From an uncultured Opitutales bacterium (GTDB taxonomy: Bacteria > Verrucomicrobiota > Verrucomicrobiia > Opitutales > Intestinicryptomonadaceae), in NCBI GenBank assembly GCA_944389175.1, contig CALXLK010000009.1:1-64000 (forward strand): DNA of 64,000 bases, written 5' to 3'. How positions within the stretch are numbered: position 1 is the stretch's first letter; every line of letters begins with the position of its first letter. A program made the position numbers and the translations under genes. Shown here in pieces: positions 26,625 to 35,727 of this stretch. Below the pieces are notes generated by a model that was not told the DNA's origin, made no database searches, and was given only the letters and a program-made list of their open reading frames with translations.

Positions 26625-27926
26625 TTACAGGATTCTATATTGCCCTGATATGGGCAGCGGGTCAATGGGCAATTTGCCGAATTCGAGATTTTGCGGCATC
26701 AGCGATTTTTGCGGGCGCCGAAGGGCCCAATCGAACTTAAAGCGCAGGCCCGAATAGGCGCTCATGCGCGCGGAAATGGCGTACATGCACGCGTCGGTCA
26801 TCTCGGCTATGGTGTTTACGGGCTCTGAATTCCGCACGCTCTCAAGCAAAGTCCGATATTCCACAAGGACAGGGTCCTCAACGGGCTTTGAGCGCCAGTT
26901 AACCTCGCCTGTTATTGTCTCCTCGGAAAAGAGGCTCGTTTGCAAAACGCCCTTGGTGCCCACCACGCGCTCGATTACCTGGGGCGAAGTGCACGGCTCC
27001 TGCCTGCATTGGGCAAAGAGCCTGACGTTTTCTCCGAAATCGAAGTCGGCGCTAAAGTGCGAAAAGCGGTTGCCGTACTCGGGCATTGGCAGATCTACCC
27101 TGCGCCCGCCTATGGCGCTGACAAATTTCGGATTGCGCCCGAAAATCCAACGCATAATGTCGAGGTTGTGAACCTGCTGCTCGACGATATGGTCGCCGCT
27201 GGACCATATAAAAAGCGCCCAATTGCGCAACTGGTACTCCAGCTGTTGCGGATCGGAATTCGGAGGCGTTTTTAGGTCCATGCCGTCGAAGTGCGACAAA
27301 AACCAATAGCACTGGGCGTAAAGAATCTGTCCTATCTGCCCGTCGCGCACGCGCTCCACAGCCTCGCGGTAGCCGGCGTGGTAGCGCCTCTGGACGCCGC
27401 TTATTGCAGTCAGCCCCTTGCCCGAGGCCACTTCGGCCAATTCGTACATTTTGCGCGCCTGGACGGAATCCACGCAAATGGGCTTTTCCATCAACACGTG
27501 CTTATTCTTCGAAAATGCGTATTCCGTTTCGCGGGGCCTAAAAACCGGAGGCGTCGCCAAGACGACTATATCGGCGTCGGTGTCTATGGCGCTTTTGTAG
27601 GCGTCCAGCCCCCAAAAGACGCGGGAGGGCGGAACGTCGAAAATATCGCGCTTGTTCGGATATTTTTCCGCCAGGCTCGATGCTTTTTTTAACAAGTCCA
27701 GCGCGCAATCTTCGAATGCGTCGGCAAGGGCGACTACTTTCACCCCGGGAGAGAGCCTAAAGAGCGTTTCCACCGCCTTGTATCCGCTTCTGCCGCAGCC
27801 GACAATCGCCACTTTTAGAGTCTGGCTTGTGGAAGAAAGCGCCGACGCATACTTCGGCAGAACCGCCGATGCGGCCGCGGCCGTTTTCAAAAAAGAGCGC
27901 CTGTGCATTCCAACCATAGCATGCAT
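26625..27926 (-). CDS. Tat-exported Gfo/Idh/MocA-family oxidoreductase
   Basis: A second exported NAD(P)-dependent sugar dehydrogenase-like protein, about 433 residues. The signal HRRSFLKTAAAAS is a twin-arginine motif (residues 8-20). Translation may begin at Met7 (27908), which puts the RR near the start as usual. The Rossmann motif is GCGRSG (43-48), with LATPP and MEKPIC (146-151) following. It shares only distant similarity with the first Gfo/Idh protein at 2410-3831. The stop codon touches the ruvC start, so this is the first gene of a four-gene cluster. It is divergent from the FtsB-like gene, 111 bp away. The substrate is unknown. Confidence 0.88.
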   Translation of the reverse strand: MHAMVGMHRRSFLKTAAAASAVLPKYASALSSTSQTLKVAIVGCGRSGYKAVETLFRLSPGVKVVALADAFEDCALDLLKKASSLAEKYPNKRDIFDVPPSRVFWGLDAYKSAIDTDADIVVLATPPVFRPRETEYAFSKNKHVLMEKPICVDSVQARKMYELAEVASGKGLTAISGVQRRYHAGYREAVERVRDGQIGQILYAQCYWFLSHFDGMDLKTPPNSDPQQLEYQLRNWALFIWSSGDHIVEQQVHNLDIMRWIFGRNPKFVSAIGGRRVDLPMPEYGNRFSHFSADFDFGENVRLFAQCRQEPCTSPQVIERVVGTKGVLQTSLFSEETITGEVNWRSKPVEDPVLVEYRTLLESVRNSEPVNTIAEMTDACMYAISARMSAYSGLRFKFDWALRRPQKSLMPQNLEFGKLPIDPLPISGQYRIL

Positions 27927-28037
27927 TCTTACAAAATACCCGCGCGTTGCCAGTATTTTTTTGCCGATGTAAAAAAAACTTTACAGCGGGCCGGAGCGCG
28001 GGTTAAATCGGAACGACACAAAGATACTCAAAGGTGT

Positions 28038-28826
28038 ATGGGCAAGGGTTGGTACAATTTTCTCACATTCGTTTTGCTGGCGTCTTCCGCGCTTGCCGGC
28101 GTGCTCTTTTACATTGAATGGGCGGGCGTCATGGAGGAAAACCGGCAGCTTTTGCAGACATACCAAAACCTCCAGCGGCGCGCCGACGCGCTCGAAGAGG
28201 AATGCAGTTATAAAAACCGCTACTACAACCGCCTCATATCCGACGACAAATTCGCCTCGCGCGTAATTCGGGAAAAGTTGGGCTACGCCGAGCCCGACGA
28301 CATCGTATTTAGATTTAAGGATTCCGAAGAGGCCGAGCCTGGCGAAATTGCCGCCCCTAAGACCGCGAAAAAACTTCAAAAAACGGAGACTTTCTACGGA
28401 AAGGTTCTGGCATTTTTTGGCTTTAAAAAATCTCAAAGCGCCGAATCGGAGAGCGCGGCGCAAGTTCAGAGGGCGCCCGAACTGCGCGTCGATATGACGG
28501 GGGCATCCATAGACGCCCTCCGCAACAAAAAAATTTTGGTCTCGGCCGAACGCGCGGCCGCGGCGGAACAAGGAGCTTCTGCTCCGCAAGGAGGGTCTGT
28601 CGGCGCCGCTATTGAAGGCTCTTTGGCAGGCAATGCGCATTCGTCTGGGATTGTCCTGCAGGAGGCTTCTTTGGATATTTCCGCAGGGTCCGCCGCCGCG
28701 GAGAAACCCCGCGGCCGTTTCGTTGAAGCCGACATGAAGCCGGTTAAGCTCAGGCTGGGGGCGACCTCAAAACTCAAATACGCGCGCGCGCGGCCGGCTA
28801 AGCCTGTAAGGTTCTCAAGCCGATAA
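28038..28826 (+). CDS. FtsB/DivIC-like septum protein with long C-terminal tail
   Basis: A 262-residue membrane protein. The start at 28038 is chosen because AAAGGTG lies just upstream and it puts one transmembrane helix (NFLTFVLLASSALAGVLFY) at residues 7-27. A coiled coil follows (EENRQLLQTYQNLQRRADALEEE), then the FtsB/DivIC signature (YNRLISDDKFASRVIREKLGYAEPDDIVFRF). FtsB and DivIC link the divisome proteins FtsL and FtsQ in the periplasm. The C-terminal 140 residues are an Ala/Ser/Glu-rich extension not found in ordinary FtsB proteins, which are only about 100 residues long. Its GC-rich reading frame continues to the stop without disruption. It lies 6 bp before the GH13 gene. Confidence 0.8.
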   Translation: MGKGWYNFLTFVLLASSALAGVLFYIEWAGVMEENRQLLQTYQNLQRRADALEEECSYKNRYYNRLISDDKFASRVIREKLGYAEPDDIVFRFKDSEEAEPGEIAAPKTAKKLQKTETFYGKVLAFFGFKKSQSAESESAAQVQRAPELRVDMTGASIDALRNKKILVSAERAAAAEQGASAPQGGSVGAAIEGSLAGNAHSSGIVLQEASLDISAGSAAAEKPRGRFVEADMKPVKLRLGATSKLKYARARPAKPVRFSSR

Positions 28827-28832
28827 ACACCT

Positions 28833-31229
28833 ATGAAAATTTTGAAAGTTTGGTGGGTAAAACCCTCGGAAATAGTATTCGTACTCTCGCGCGACTGCCC
28901 GTTCATACCGAACGTGGAATTAAAAAACACAGACATTGCAGTTGCCGGAGTCGAAAGGGCGCCCGTTGAAAAGATAGGGCAATTTAGCTCGTACTACATT
29001 AGGGACGGCTTTGTCCATTTCATGATTTCGACGAAATCTTTTCCGAATGTCGAGCCCGACTTGAACTACTATCTCTGCGGAGATTTTAACGGCTGGGGAA
29101 AAGCCATCGGGGATGATGAATGGCTAATGAGGAAAGCTGAGGGGCAAAAGCACGTTCTATTTGAACTTGAAGTTCCCCTTTCAAAACTAAACTTTAAGCG
29201 CGGGACGTGCCTTTTTAAGTTTGCCGCAGGCAACGCGTGGCTCGAACCCGACGCGCGTGCTACGAACGTCTGCTGCGACGCTTCCGGGAACAGGAACCTG
29301 CAACTTAGCCTTTCCATAACAGGCAGGCACGCCTTTATTGTAAGAACCACCCAGATGTGCCAGCTCGGGGAGCCCGTACAGCTGCTTCTGACTGACTACA
29401 ACCTGCGCTGCGATGTAGACGAGTCTGTGCTCTTGCCCAAGATTAACACAAGCGCAAAATTGGGCGCGTGGCTCGACGGGGGGCGGACGGTGTTTTCGCT
29501 GTTCGCCCCGAGGGCCGACGGCGTTTACGTCGTCTACCGCAAGCCCGGGGAGAAGCAGGAGCGCGTTCTCGAGGCCCAAACGAGCGACTTTGCCGTCTGG
29601 AACGCCCGCGCCGACGAGGATCTTAGAGGCTGTCTGTATTCTTTTTACGTCGACGGCAAGAACCTCAATGCCACAACCGCCTTTGACCGCCGCAAGAGCG
29701 CTTCCGACCCGTACGCAAACGCGATGGTCGATTCAAAGGGCTGGTGCGTTGTCAAGTACGACAGCGATCTGCCCGTATGCGGCGACGGTTTTAAAACGCC
29801 GAAGTGGCACGACCTTGTAATCGTGGAGGCGCACCTGCGCGACGTTCTCGCGCAGGCCCGCGCCGAATTGACCGCGCAAGAGCGCCTCGGTTTTGCTGGG
29901 CTTACAAAATGGCTGAAATCACCCGACTGCTACCTGCGCAAATGCGGGGCCAACTGTGTCGAGCTGCAGCCCATCCAAGAATTCACCTACGAAAACAAAG
30001 GCGATTACGAATGGGGCTATATGCCCGTAAACTGGAATTCCCCCGCAAGCGCGTACGCCGCAGACCCCCTAAGGGCGACGCAAAACGAGGAATTCGCCGA
30101 GCTTGTAAAGGCCTTTCACACCGCCGGGCTCGCTGTGATAATCGACGTCGTCTACAACCATTACGGAGAGCCGAATTTTTTGGAGCTTGTAGACAAGCAG
30201 TACTACTTCAGGACCGATTTTGGCGGCCGCTACTCAAACTACAGCGGGTGCGGAAACGACTTCCGCAGCGAATCGCGCGCCGGGTTGCGCCTGATACTGG
30301 ACAGCCTGACTAAGCTCGTAGTCAACTACGGAGTTGACGGCTTCAGGTTTGACTTGGCCGAACTGCTGGGCATGGAGGCTCTGCTGAAAATAGAGCACCA
30401 GCTAAAGAGCATAAAGCCCTCAATAGTTTTGATTGCCGAGCCGTGGAGTTTTCGCGGGCACATAGCCCACGCCCTGCGCACGACCGGCTGGGCCTCGTGG
30501 AACGACGGCTTCAGGGATTTCTGCACTTCATATTCCAAAGGCTGGGGAAATTTTGACGGGTTCAAATACTTCATGAAGGCCAGTCTCGGCGGGGTGGCCT
30601 CGTTCCCTGCGCAAACGGTAAACTATGTCGAAAGCCACGACGACATGTGCCTATTCGACAAGATTTCAAACCGCTACGACAACCCCTCAATCGACGACAT
30701 CCACCGCTACAAAATGGCCTACGCCCTGACACTGCTTTCCCACGGCATACCGATGCTCTCCGAAGGATTTGATTTGTTGCGCACAAAGCGCGGCAAAAAC
30801 AACACATACAAAGACGGCAAGGCGAACGAGCTCGACTACCAGAGGGCGCAGGGATACAGGGGGCTCACACAATGGCTGCGCGCCCTTGTTAACTTCAGGC
30901 TTTCGCGCGAAGGCAAGGTGCTCAGGCGCGACTGCCGCGACGACTCCCCTTTTTACAAATTCTACAAGTCAGACACCGAACCCGCATACGCATTCATGTA
31001 CAACAGCTGCCGCTGCGACGAGCACTGCGGGAGCCTGTTTGCGGCGTTTAACCCCTCGAACTCAACCGCGGAATTTTTTGTCGGGGAAGACCTCAAAGGC
31101 TTCAGACAAATAGCCGACATAGATAATTTCGACGCCGGCGGCCTCCTCTGCGACGATCCGTGCCATGGCGGCATATTATCGTTGCCGCGCGTCTCCATGG
31201 CCATTTTTTACGCGCCTGCGCGGCGTTAG
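28833..31229 (+). CDS. GH13 pullulanase-type glucan hydrolase
   Basis: A 798-residue alpha-amylase-family enzyme without a signal peptide, so probably cytoplasmic and acting on glycogen or maltodextrin branches. Two N-terminal beta-sandwich modules resemble CBM48 (YYLCGDFNGWG at about 80-89; VFSLFAPRADGVYVVYR at 220-236). The barrel has all four conserved regions: DVVYNH (438-443), DGFRFDLAE with nucleophile Asp507, IAEPWSF with Glu536, and VNYVESHDD (597-604) with the third Asp. YEWGYMP (392-398) corresponds to the YNWGYDP pullulanase motif but has Met for Asp. It follows the FtsB-like gene by 6 bp and ends in a terminator. Isoamylase- or branching-type activity cannot be excluded. Confidence 0.87.
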   Translation: MKILKVWWVKPSEIVFVLSRDCPFIPNVELKNTDIAVAGVERAPVEKIGQFSSYYIRDGFVHFMISTKSFPNVEPDLNYYLCGDFNGWGKAIGDDEWLMRKAEGQKHVLFELEVPLSKLNFKRGTCLFKFAAGNAWLEPDARATNVCCDASGNRNLQLSLSITGRHAFIVRTTQMCQLGEPVQLLLTDYNLRCDVDESVLLPKINTSAKLGAWLDGGRTVFSLFAPRADGVYVVYRKPGEKQERVLEAQTSDFAVWNARADEDLRGCLYSFYVDGKNLNATTAFDRRKSASDPYANAMVDSKGWCVVKYDSDLPVCGDGFKTPKWHDLVIVEAHLRDVLAQARAELTAQERLGFAGLTKWLKSPDCYLRKCGANCVELQPIQEFTYENKGDYEWGYMPVNWNSPASAYAADPLRATQNEEFAELVKAFHTAGLAVIIDVVYNHYGEPNFLELVDKQYYFRTDFGGRYSNYSGCGNDFRSESRAGLRLILDSLTKLVVNYGVDGFRFDLAELLGMEALLKIEHQLKSIKPSIVLIAEPWSFRGHIAHALRTTGWASWNDGFRDFCTSYSKGWGNFDGFKYFMKASLGGVASFPAQTVNYVESHDDMCLFDKISNRYDNPSIDDIHRYKMAYALTLLSHGIPMLSEGFDLLRTKRGKNNTYKDGKANELDYQRAQGYRGLTQWLRALVNFRLSREGKVLRRDCRDDSPFYKFYKSDTEPAYAFMYNSCRCDEHCGSLFAAFNPSNSTAEFFVGEDLKGFRQIADIDNFDAGGLLCDDPCHGGILSLPRVSMAIFYAPARR

Positions 31230-31289
31230 ATGCGGAACTCTTAAGTAGAGCATCCCCTGCCGCAGCGATTATTCCGCCGTTTGGCAAAT

Positions 31290-31320
31290 AAAAAACGCTT
31301 TAACTTTGATAGCGTTTTTT
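31290..31320 (+). terminator. Terminator of the GH13 gene
   Basis: AAAAAACGCT (31290-31299) pairs with AGCGTTTTTT (31311-31320) and a further T-rich run follows (31321-31333). It lies 60 nt after the GH13 stop. Confidence 0.82.
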
Positions 31321-31333
31321 TTCTCTTTTTTTT

Positions 31334-31425
31334 CGCGGTGAAGATAATTGGGAAAGAAAAAGCAGAGCAGAGAGAGAAAAAAAGGGAAAAAACGCAAAAA
31401 TGCAATCGGCGCAAAAGCCGCCACT
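31334..31425 (+). repeat. Purine-rich intergenic block B
   Basis: A GA-rich, C-poor stretch on the plus strand between the convergent ends of the GH13 gene and the exported beta-rich protein gene. It resembles the other purine-rich blocks in composition and position. It lacks the GTGGAGTGG word. Confidence 0.4.
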
Positions 31426-31522
31426 CCTCATCGACAGTTTTAATTTTTTATGGATTAAAAATGTCTGCCGCGGCGCAAAAGCCGCTACCATTAGGCAAAA
31501 TGTTGCATGCTTGCTAACAGGG

Positions 31523-31560
31523 AAAAAAGAACGGGGCTGCCGCAAATTCGGCAGCCCCGT
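31523..31560 (-). terminator. Terminator of the exported beta-rich protein gene
   Basis: A perfect 12-bp stem, ACGGGGCTGCCG (31531-31542) with 31549-31560, is followed on the minus strand by a TTCTTTTTT tract, 15 nt after the stop. Confidence 0.92.
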
Positions 31561-31574
31561 TTTAAGAAAGAGAT

Positions 31575-32747
31575 CTACTGCTTGTCGGCTACGAGGAATC
31601 CCTTCTCGAGCCTGAAGTTTTTGTAGCCTGCAGCTTTTATTTTCGCGTAGTCGGCGGGGTTTTTCAAGCCCGAGCGCAACTTGACAGCGCCGTTTCTGTA
31701 ATTGACAAACGTAACGGTGACGTCATCAACTTTCGCGCCCGCGCCCGTCTGTGATAGGGAATTATCCGCCAGGCAAAGCTTTGCCGATGGGCACACCACC
31801 AGCGAATTTAGATCGAGGACGACTCCGCTTGATTTTTTAGGCAAAACTATGTTTACGTTGCGGCCCGTTTTTTTGCCGTTGTCGTAAATTGTAAGCCCCA
31901 TGAGTTCCGAGCGCCCGTTTATCTCTATAGTGTTGCTCTGGCCCGACAGGAACAAAATATTTACGGGTCTGACGTACGGTTTGTCCCCCGAAAGCTTTAG
32001 AGTCGCCGATCCGTTTAGGCGCACCTTGCTTGAAATATTGTATGGCTCTCCGTTTCGCACGAGCTCCAGCGTCGAATTGTCGACTTCTATTTTGCGGTAC
32101 GTTCCCCTCATAAACAGGCGCGATGTATCTATGAGGAGATTTGCGTTGTTTGAGAGGGCTATATCGCCGACGGTGGTGTTTCCGCACAGGCACACGCGGG
32201 TCTTTACTCCTCTAACGCCCACGATGGAAAGCGAATTGTATTTGCCGTCTTTGCCCTCGGTAGTTTTGAACACCCTGTCGATGGGCTGGTTCATCGATAC
32301 GGTCAGATTTTTAATGAGTTTTCTGTTATTGTTGAAGAGGATCTTGTCGAACTGCGCGTTTGAGACGAAGAAGAGAGTGCCGCCGTCGCCGCCGTAACCT
32401 ACGAGCGTATTCGACTGGCACTTAAAGAGGCCCGCGCCCGAGACGCAGGTGTTGACGTTCTGCATATTGAAGCCGCCCAGCGACAGCGTAAGCTGGGAGC
32501 CCTCGAGTATATGGATATTTTGATGTTTTCCCCAAACACTTATGTTTGCCACATCGACTTTTGCGTCGACTTCGAGATTGCCAGAAGTATGCGACATTCT
32601 CAGCTCGATGGGCGGTTTTGGAAGCGCGGCCTTCTCCCAGGTCGATGGGGCGCTCCAAAGCCCCCCCTGGTGAGAGACAAAATACGGAGCCGCCCAGAGC
32701 GCAGTTCCCGAAACGGCCATAGCAAACAGCATTAGAGATTTTTTCAT
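31575..32747 (-). CDS. Exported beta-rich protein of unknown function
   Basis: A 390-residue secreted protein. The start at 32747 is preceded by AAAGGTGG and gives a signal peptide (MKKSLMLFAMAVSGTALWA). The mature protein is a run of short beta strands with Asn/Gly turns (NTTVGDIALSNNANLLIDTSRLFMRG; NGSATLKLSGDK), as in parallel beta-helix or autotransporter-like passenger domains. It has no C-terminal beta-barrel, PEP-CTERM or other sorting motif that I can identify. An N-terminal WSAPSTWEKAALPKPP segment resembles the opening of G8-type or passenger domains. Function is unknown; adhesion or polysaccharide binding is possible. It is monocistronic. Confidence 0.75.
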   Translation of the reverse strand: MKKSLMLFAMAVSGTALWAAPYFVSHQGGLWSAPSTWEKAALPKPPIELRMSHTSGNLEVDAKVDVANISVWGKHQNIHILEGSQLTLSLGGFNMQNVNTCVSGAGLFKCQSNTLVGYGGDGGTLFFVSNAQFDKILFNNNRKLIKNLTVSMNQPIDRVFKTTEGKDGKYNSLSIVGVRGVKTRVCLCGNTTVGDIALSNNANLLIDTSRLFMRGTYRKIEVDNSTLELVRNGEPYNISSKVRLNGSATLKLSGDKPYVRPVNILFLSGQSNTIEINGRSELMGLTIYDNGKKTGRNVNIVLPKKSSGVVLDLNSLVVCPSAKLCLADNSLSQTGAGAKVDDVTVTFVNYRNGAVKLRSGLKNPADYAKIKAAGYKNFRLEKGFLVADKQ

Positions 32748-32896
32748 AATTTCCACCTTTGTTAGTTTCGGGCGGATTCTACCCGCCGTCGGCAGAATGT
32801 AAAGAAAATTCGTCATTTTTACAAAGGCAAAAAGGCGGCCAAGCCGTGCGTGCGTTGGCCCGTTGCCACCTCAAAAAAAACGCACGCTCTCAAAGG

Positions 32897-33439
32897 TTAG
32901 AAATTATTTTCTTCGAGCTCGAAAAAGCTCTGCGCATGCGAACACACGGGGCATTTTTTCGGGGCCTGTGTTGCCTCTATGCAGAAGCCGCACTTGAGGC
33001 ATTGCCACGTTTTCGGGGTGTCGCGCTTAAAGACTTTGTCCTTTTTAATGTTCTCAAGAAGGCGCTTATAGCGCGCCTCGTGGCGCTTCTCCACGCTCGC
33101 GACGAGCTCGAAGCGCTTTGCTATGTCTTCAAAGCCCTCTTTTCGCGCAGTCTCGGCAAATTCTTTGTACATGCTCGTCCACTCGTAATTCTCTCCGGCC
33201 GCCGCCTCTTCGAGATTCTCCGGCGTCGGGCACAATTCCCCGCCGATGATGGCCTTAAACCACAATTTTGCGTGCTCGCTTTCATTGCGCGAAGTTTGCT
33301 CGAAAAAGTCGGCTATCTGCTCGAAGCCGTCTTTCCGGGCCTTCGCCGCGAAAAACGAGTACTTAAGCGCGGCTTTCGACTCTCCCGCGAAGGCCTCCTC
33401 GAGGCATTTTAACGTTTGTGTGCCTTTTAATTTCTTCAT
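32897..33439 (-). CDS. Rubrerythrin
   Basis: A 180-residue non-haem iron peroxidase of anaerobes that reduces hydrogen peroxide in the cytoplasm. The diiron four-helix bundle has Glu20, Glu53-x-x-His56 and Glu117-x-x-His120 as the classic ligand pattern, with Glu83 in the linker helix. The C-terminal rubredoxin domain has C147xxC150 and C163xxC166. AAAGG lies before the ATG. It is followed upstream by the CBS-pyrophosphatase gene 60 bp away on the same strand, possibly cotranscribed. It points to an anaerobic or microaerobic lifestyle. Confidence 0.95.
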   Translation of the reverse strand: MKKLKGTQTLKCLEEAFAGESKAALKYSFFAAKARKDGFEQIADFFEQTSRNESEHAKLWFKAIIGGELCPTPENLEEAAAGENYEWTSMYKEFAETARKEGFEDIAKRFELVASVEKRHEARYKRLLENIKKDKVFKRDTPKTWQCLKCGFCIEATQAPKKCPVCSHAQSFFELEENNF

Positions 33440-33499
33440 AAAAACCTTTCAGGGTTTTAATCGGAATAAATAGGCCCCAGTTAACTTCAAGGCGAGAGG

Positions 33500-35155
33500 C
33501 TAAAGATTGCGCAATATCGACATGAAATAGGGCACGAGCTGCTTTTTTCTGCTTACAATCTTGGGCAGCTCATAAACGTCGGCCTCGTCGTTTTTCTGGT
33601 AGGCGATATGCTCTATGACCTCGGAATTGCCGCATATCATCAGCAGCGAATCCTGCGTCATGACATTCGTGACAAACAGCGCCGAAAACGAAAGCTTATT
33701 GGCAACCCTGTATTCCTCCAGCGCGCGCCTGATGTTTTCAATGTTTTTGTAAAACGCGGAGAAATCCAGCTCTTCAATCTGCGATATCGAAAAATCCAAT
33801 CCGCAGCAGTTGTAGTGCTTGCAGTCTGTGGTTATGACGTCGGCGTCGCTTATGGAGCCTATTATGGAAGTCGAGCCGAAAATATAGTCTGCGAGCTCGT
33901 TTGCGGAAACATTCGCTATTTTTTCAAGGCGCGCGATCTCCTCGGCGTCCTCCGCCGTGGCGGTGGGCCCTTTTAGGTTGAGGGTGTCGCAAATGATGCC
34001 GCTTAACATTAGCCCCGCAATCCGCGGATCGGGCTTTATGTCGACCCGCGCGTAAAATTGGCTGACTATGGTGCATGTCGAGCCCACGGGCTTGTTCACA
34101 AATAGAATAGGATTGAGCGTATTAATAGATCCTATTTTATGGTGGTCTATAATTTCCACGATTTCGGCCTCCTCCGCACCGAGAACCGCCTGCGATATTT
34201 CGTTGTGGTCGACAAGCACTATTTTTTGCCTCGGGGCGTCGAGGACGTCGAGGCTCGAAAAGACTCCCTGCAGAAGGCCATCTTCGGAGCATACGCAAAA
34301 CATCTTGGAGCTGTTTTTTGCGCTCTCCGATATTCTCGAGAGGAGCTTGTCGGGCGGGACGGTAAGGGTGTCCGTCCTCATTATCTTGTTCGCCCGCGCG
34401 GCCATTCTAACGAGCAAAGCGGTGGTGGCGGAGTCGTAGTCGCATGAAATGACGCTCACGCATTTGGCGCGCGCCATTTCTATGACGGCGGGGTCTATCT
34501 GGTAAGCGCCCGTTATTATCAGGCCCCTTACGCCCATTTGTATGGCCTTTATCTGAATGTCGAAACGGTCTCCGACAACTATTAAATTCTGCTCGGCAAG
34601 GGAATCCTCGTCCTCGATAAACTTGCCGAAAGAGGATACTTCCATGGCGCCAATCCTGACATACATATCCTCGATTTCGTCGGCTCTGAACGCCAGATGT
34701 GCCGTGCCTTTGAGCGTTTTTATAACGTCGTTTAACGAGGCGCGGAGATGCCTGATGGATACGCCCTTGCCGCGCGGGCGCGGAATGAAAAACTCGCCCA
34801 TGTCAAATACCGACACCTCGCCGCAGAGTCTCTTTTGGGCGTCGACTACGGGTATGGAACGCAAATCGTACTTGTCGATGGCCTCCATGGCCGCATAGCA
34901 CGACGACTCGAGCGGCAGGCTGACGAAATCCGACTTCATTATGTCCTTTGCCTTCATGCGGACGTCGCCGACAAACTCCGGCAGCGGCATGGAAAAGCGC
35001 GAGAGAACTTTGTCAATGCGCACGTTTGAATTTCCGCAGCGCCCGGCCACGTAGTTGTCCATGCCTATGGCCCTCTTGAATCCGGCGTAGGAAACGGCCG
35101 AACAGATGGAGTCAACATCGGGATTCTTGTGCCCTAATATGTATATTTGTTCCAT
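33500..35155 (-). CDS. CBS/DRTGG-containing family II inorganic pyrophosphatase
   Basis: A 551-residue manganese-dependent pyrophosphatase of the DHH family that hydrolyses PPi. The N-terminal GHKNPDVDSICSA (8-20) and the later LVDHNE and EIIDHHK motifs are the metal-binding sites, and the DHHA2-type C-terminal domain is present. Between residues about 65 and 300 it carries two CBS segments with a DRTGG domain between them, the layout of adenine-nucleotide-regulated CBS-PPases found in clostridia and others. AMP or ADP usually inhibits and ATP or diadenosine polyphosphates activate this class. Together with the PPi-PFK gene, it implies controlled PPi turnover. Confidence 0.92.
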   Translation of the reverse strand: MEQIYILGHKNPDVDSICSAVSYAGFKRAIGMDNYVAGRCGNSNVRIDKVLSRFSMPLPEFVGDVRMKAKDIMKSDFVSLPLESSCYAAMEAIDKYDLRSIPVVDAQKRLCGEVSVFDMGEFFIPRPRGKGVSIRHLRASLNDVIKTLKGTAHLAFRADEIEDMYVRIGAMEVSSFGKFIEDEDSLAEQNLIVVGDRFDIQIKAIQMGVRGLIITGAYQIDPAVIEMARAKCVSVISCDYDSATTALLVRMAARANKIMRTDTLTVPPDKLLSRISESAKNSSKMFCVCSEDGLLQGVFSSLDVLDAPRQKIVLVDHNEISQAVLGAEEAEIVEIIDHHKIGSINTLNPILFVNKPVGSTCTIVSQFYARVDIKPDPRIAGLMLSGIICDTLNLKGPTATAEDAEEIARLEKIANVSANELADYIFGSTSIIGSISDADVITTDCKHYNCCGLDFSISQIEELDFSAFYKNIENIRRALEEYRVANKLSFSALFVTNVMTQDSLLMICGNSEVIEHIAYQKNDEADVYELPKIVSRKKQLVPYFMSILRNL

Positions 35156-35322
35156 GGTCTGTTGCCTTTATGAACCTTTTCTTTCTTTTTTCAACAAAAA
35201 TCAAAATTTAACAAAAGCGCCGGCAATCCGCGGCCGTTCCTTTTCTCAATGAGAAGCAGAAATAGCGTCGGCGCTCATTGACATATTGAAAGCATGCGCC
35301 GTATGAAATTTTACAGCAAAAC

Positions 35323-35350
35323 AAAAAAGCCCGCAAGCTGCGGGCTTTTT
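35323..35350 (-). terminator. Terminator of the rpsP-trmD-rplS operon
   Basis: A 12-bp stem, AAAAAGCCCGCA (35324-35335) with TGCGGGCTTTTT (35339-35350), followed on the minus strand by Ts that form part of the stem. It is 15 nt after the rplS stop. Confidence 0.92.
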
Positions 35351-35364
35351 GAAATCATGCAAAA

Positions 35365-35727
35365 TTAGAAGTTTGCCAGGCGCTTTTCCTTGACCTTGGA
35401 GGCCTGCTTGCCGATACGGTCGCGGATGTAGTAGAGGCGCGCGCGCATCGGGACCGAGTCTCTGTCGACTTCGATCTTTGCAATGTTCGGGGAATTCACC
35501 GGGAAAACGCGCTCTACGCCTTCGCCGTATGAAAGGCGGCGAACCGTGAATGTTTCATGAATGCCGCTGCCCTTTCTCGCTATAACGATGCCTGCAAAGA
35601 CCTGAATACGCTCCTTGTCGCCTTCGCGAACTTTTGCATGAACTTTAACGCCGTCACCAACCTTGAAGTTCACGACGTCGGTCTTGATTTGATCTTTAGT
35701 TATTTCTTTCAACAACTCTTGGTTCAT
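35365..35727 (-). CDS. rplS: 50S ribosomal protein L19
   Basis: A 120-residue bL19 protein at the 30S-50S interface. The start at 35727 is preceded by AAAGGAGA and begins [13 protein letters not shown]; a longer frame would add 25 unrelated residues. Conserved blocks [31 protein letters not shown] and [26 protein letters not shown] are present. The ATG overlaps the trmD stop by 4 bp. Confidence 0.97.
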   Translation of the reverse strand: MNQELLKEITKDQIKTDVVNFKVGDGVKVHAKVREGDKERIQVFAGIVIARKGSGIHETFTVRRLSYGEGVERVFPVNSPNIAKIEVDRDSVPMRARLYYIRDRIGKQASKVKEKRLANF

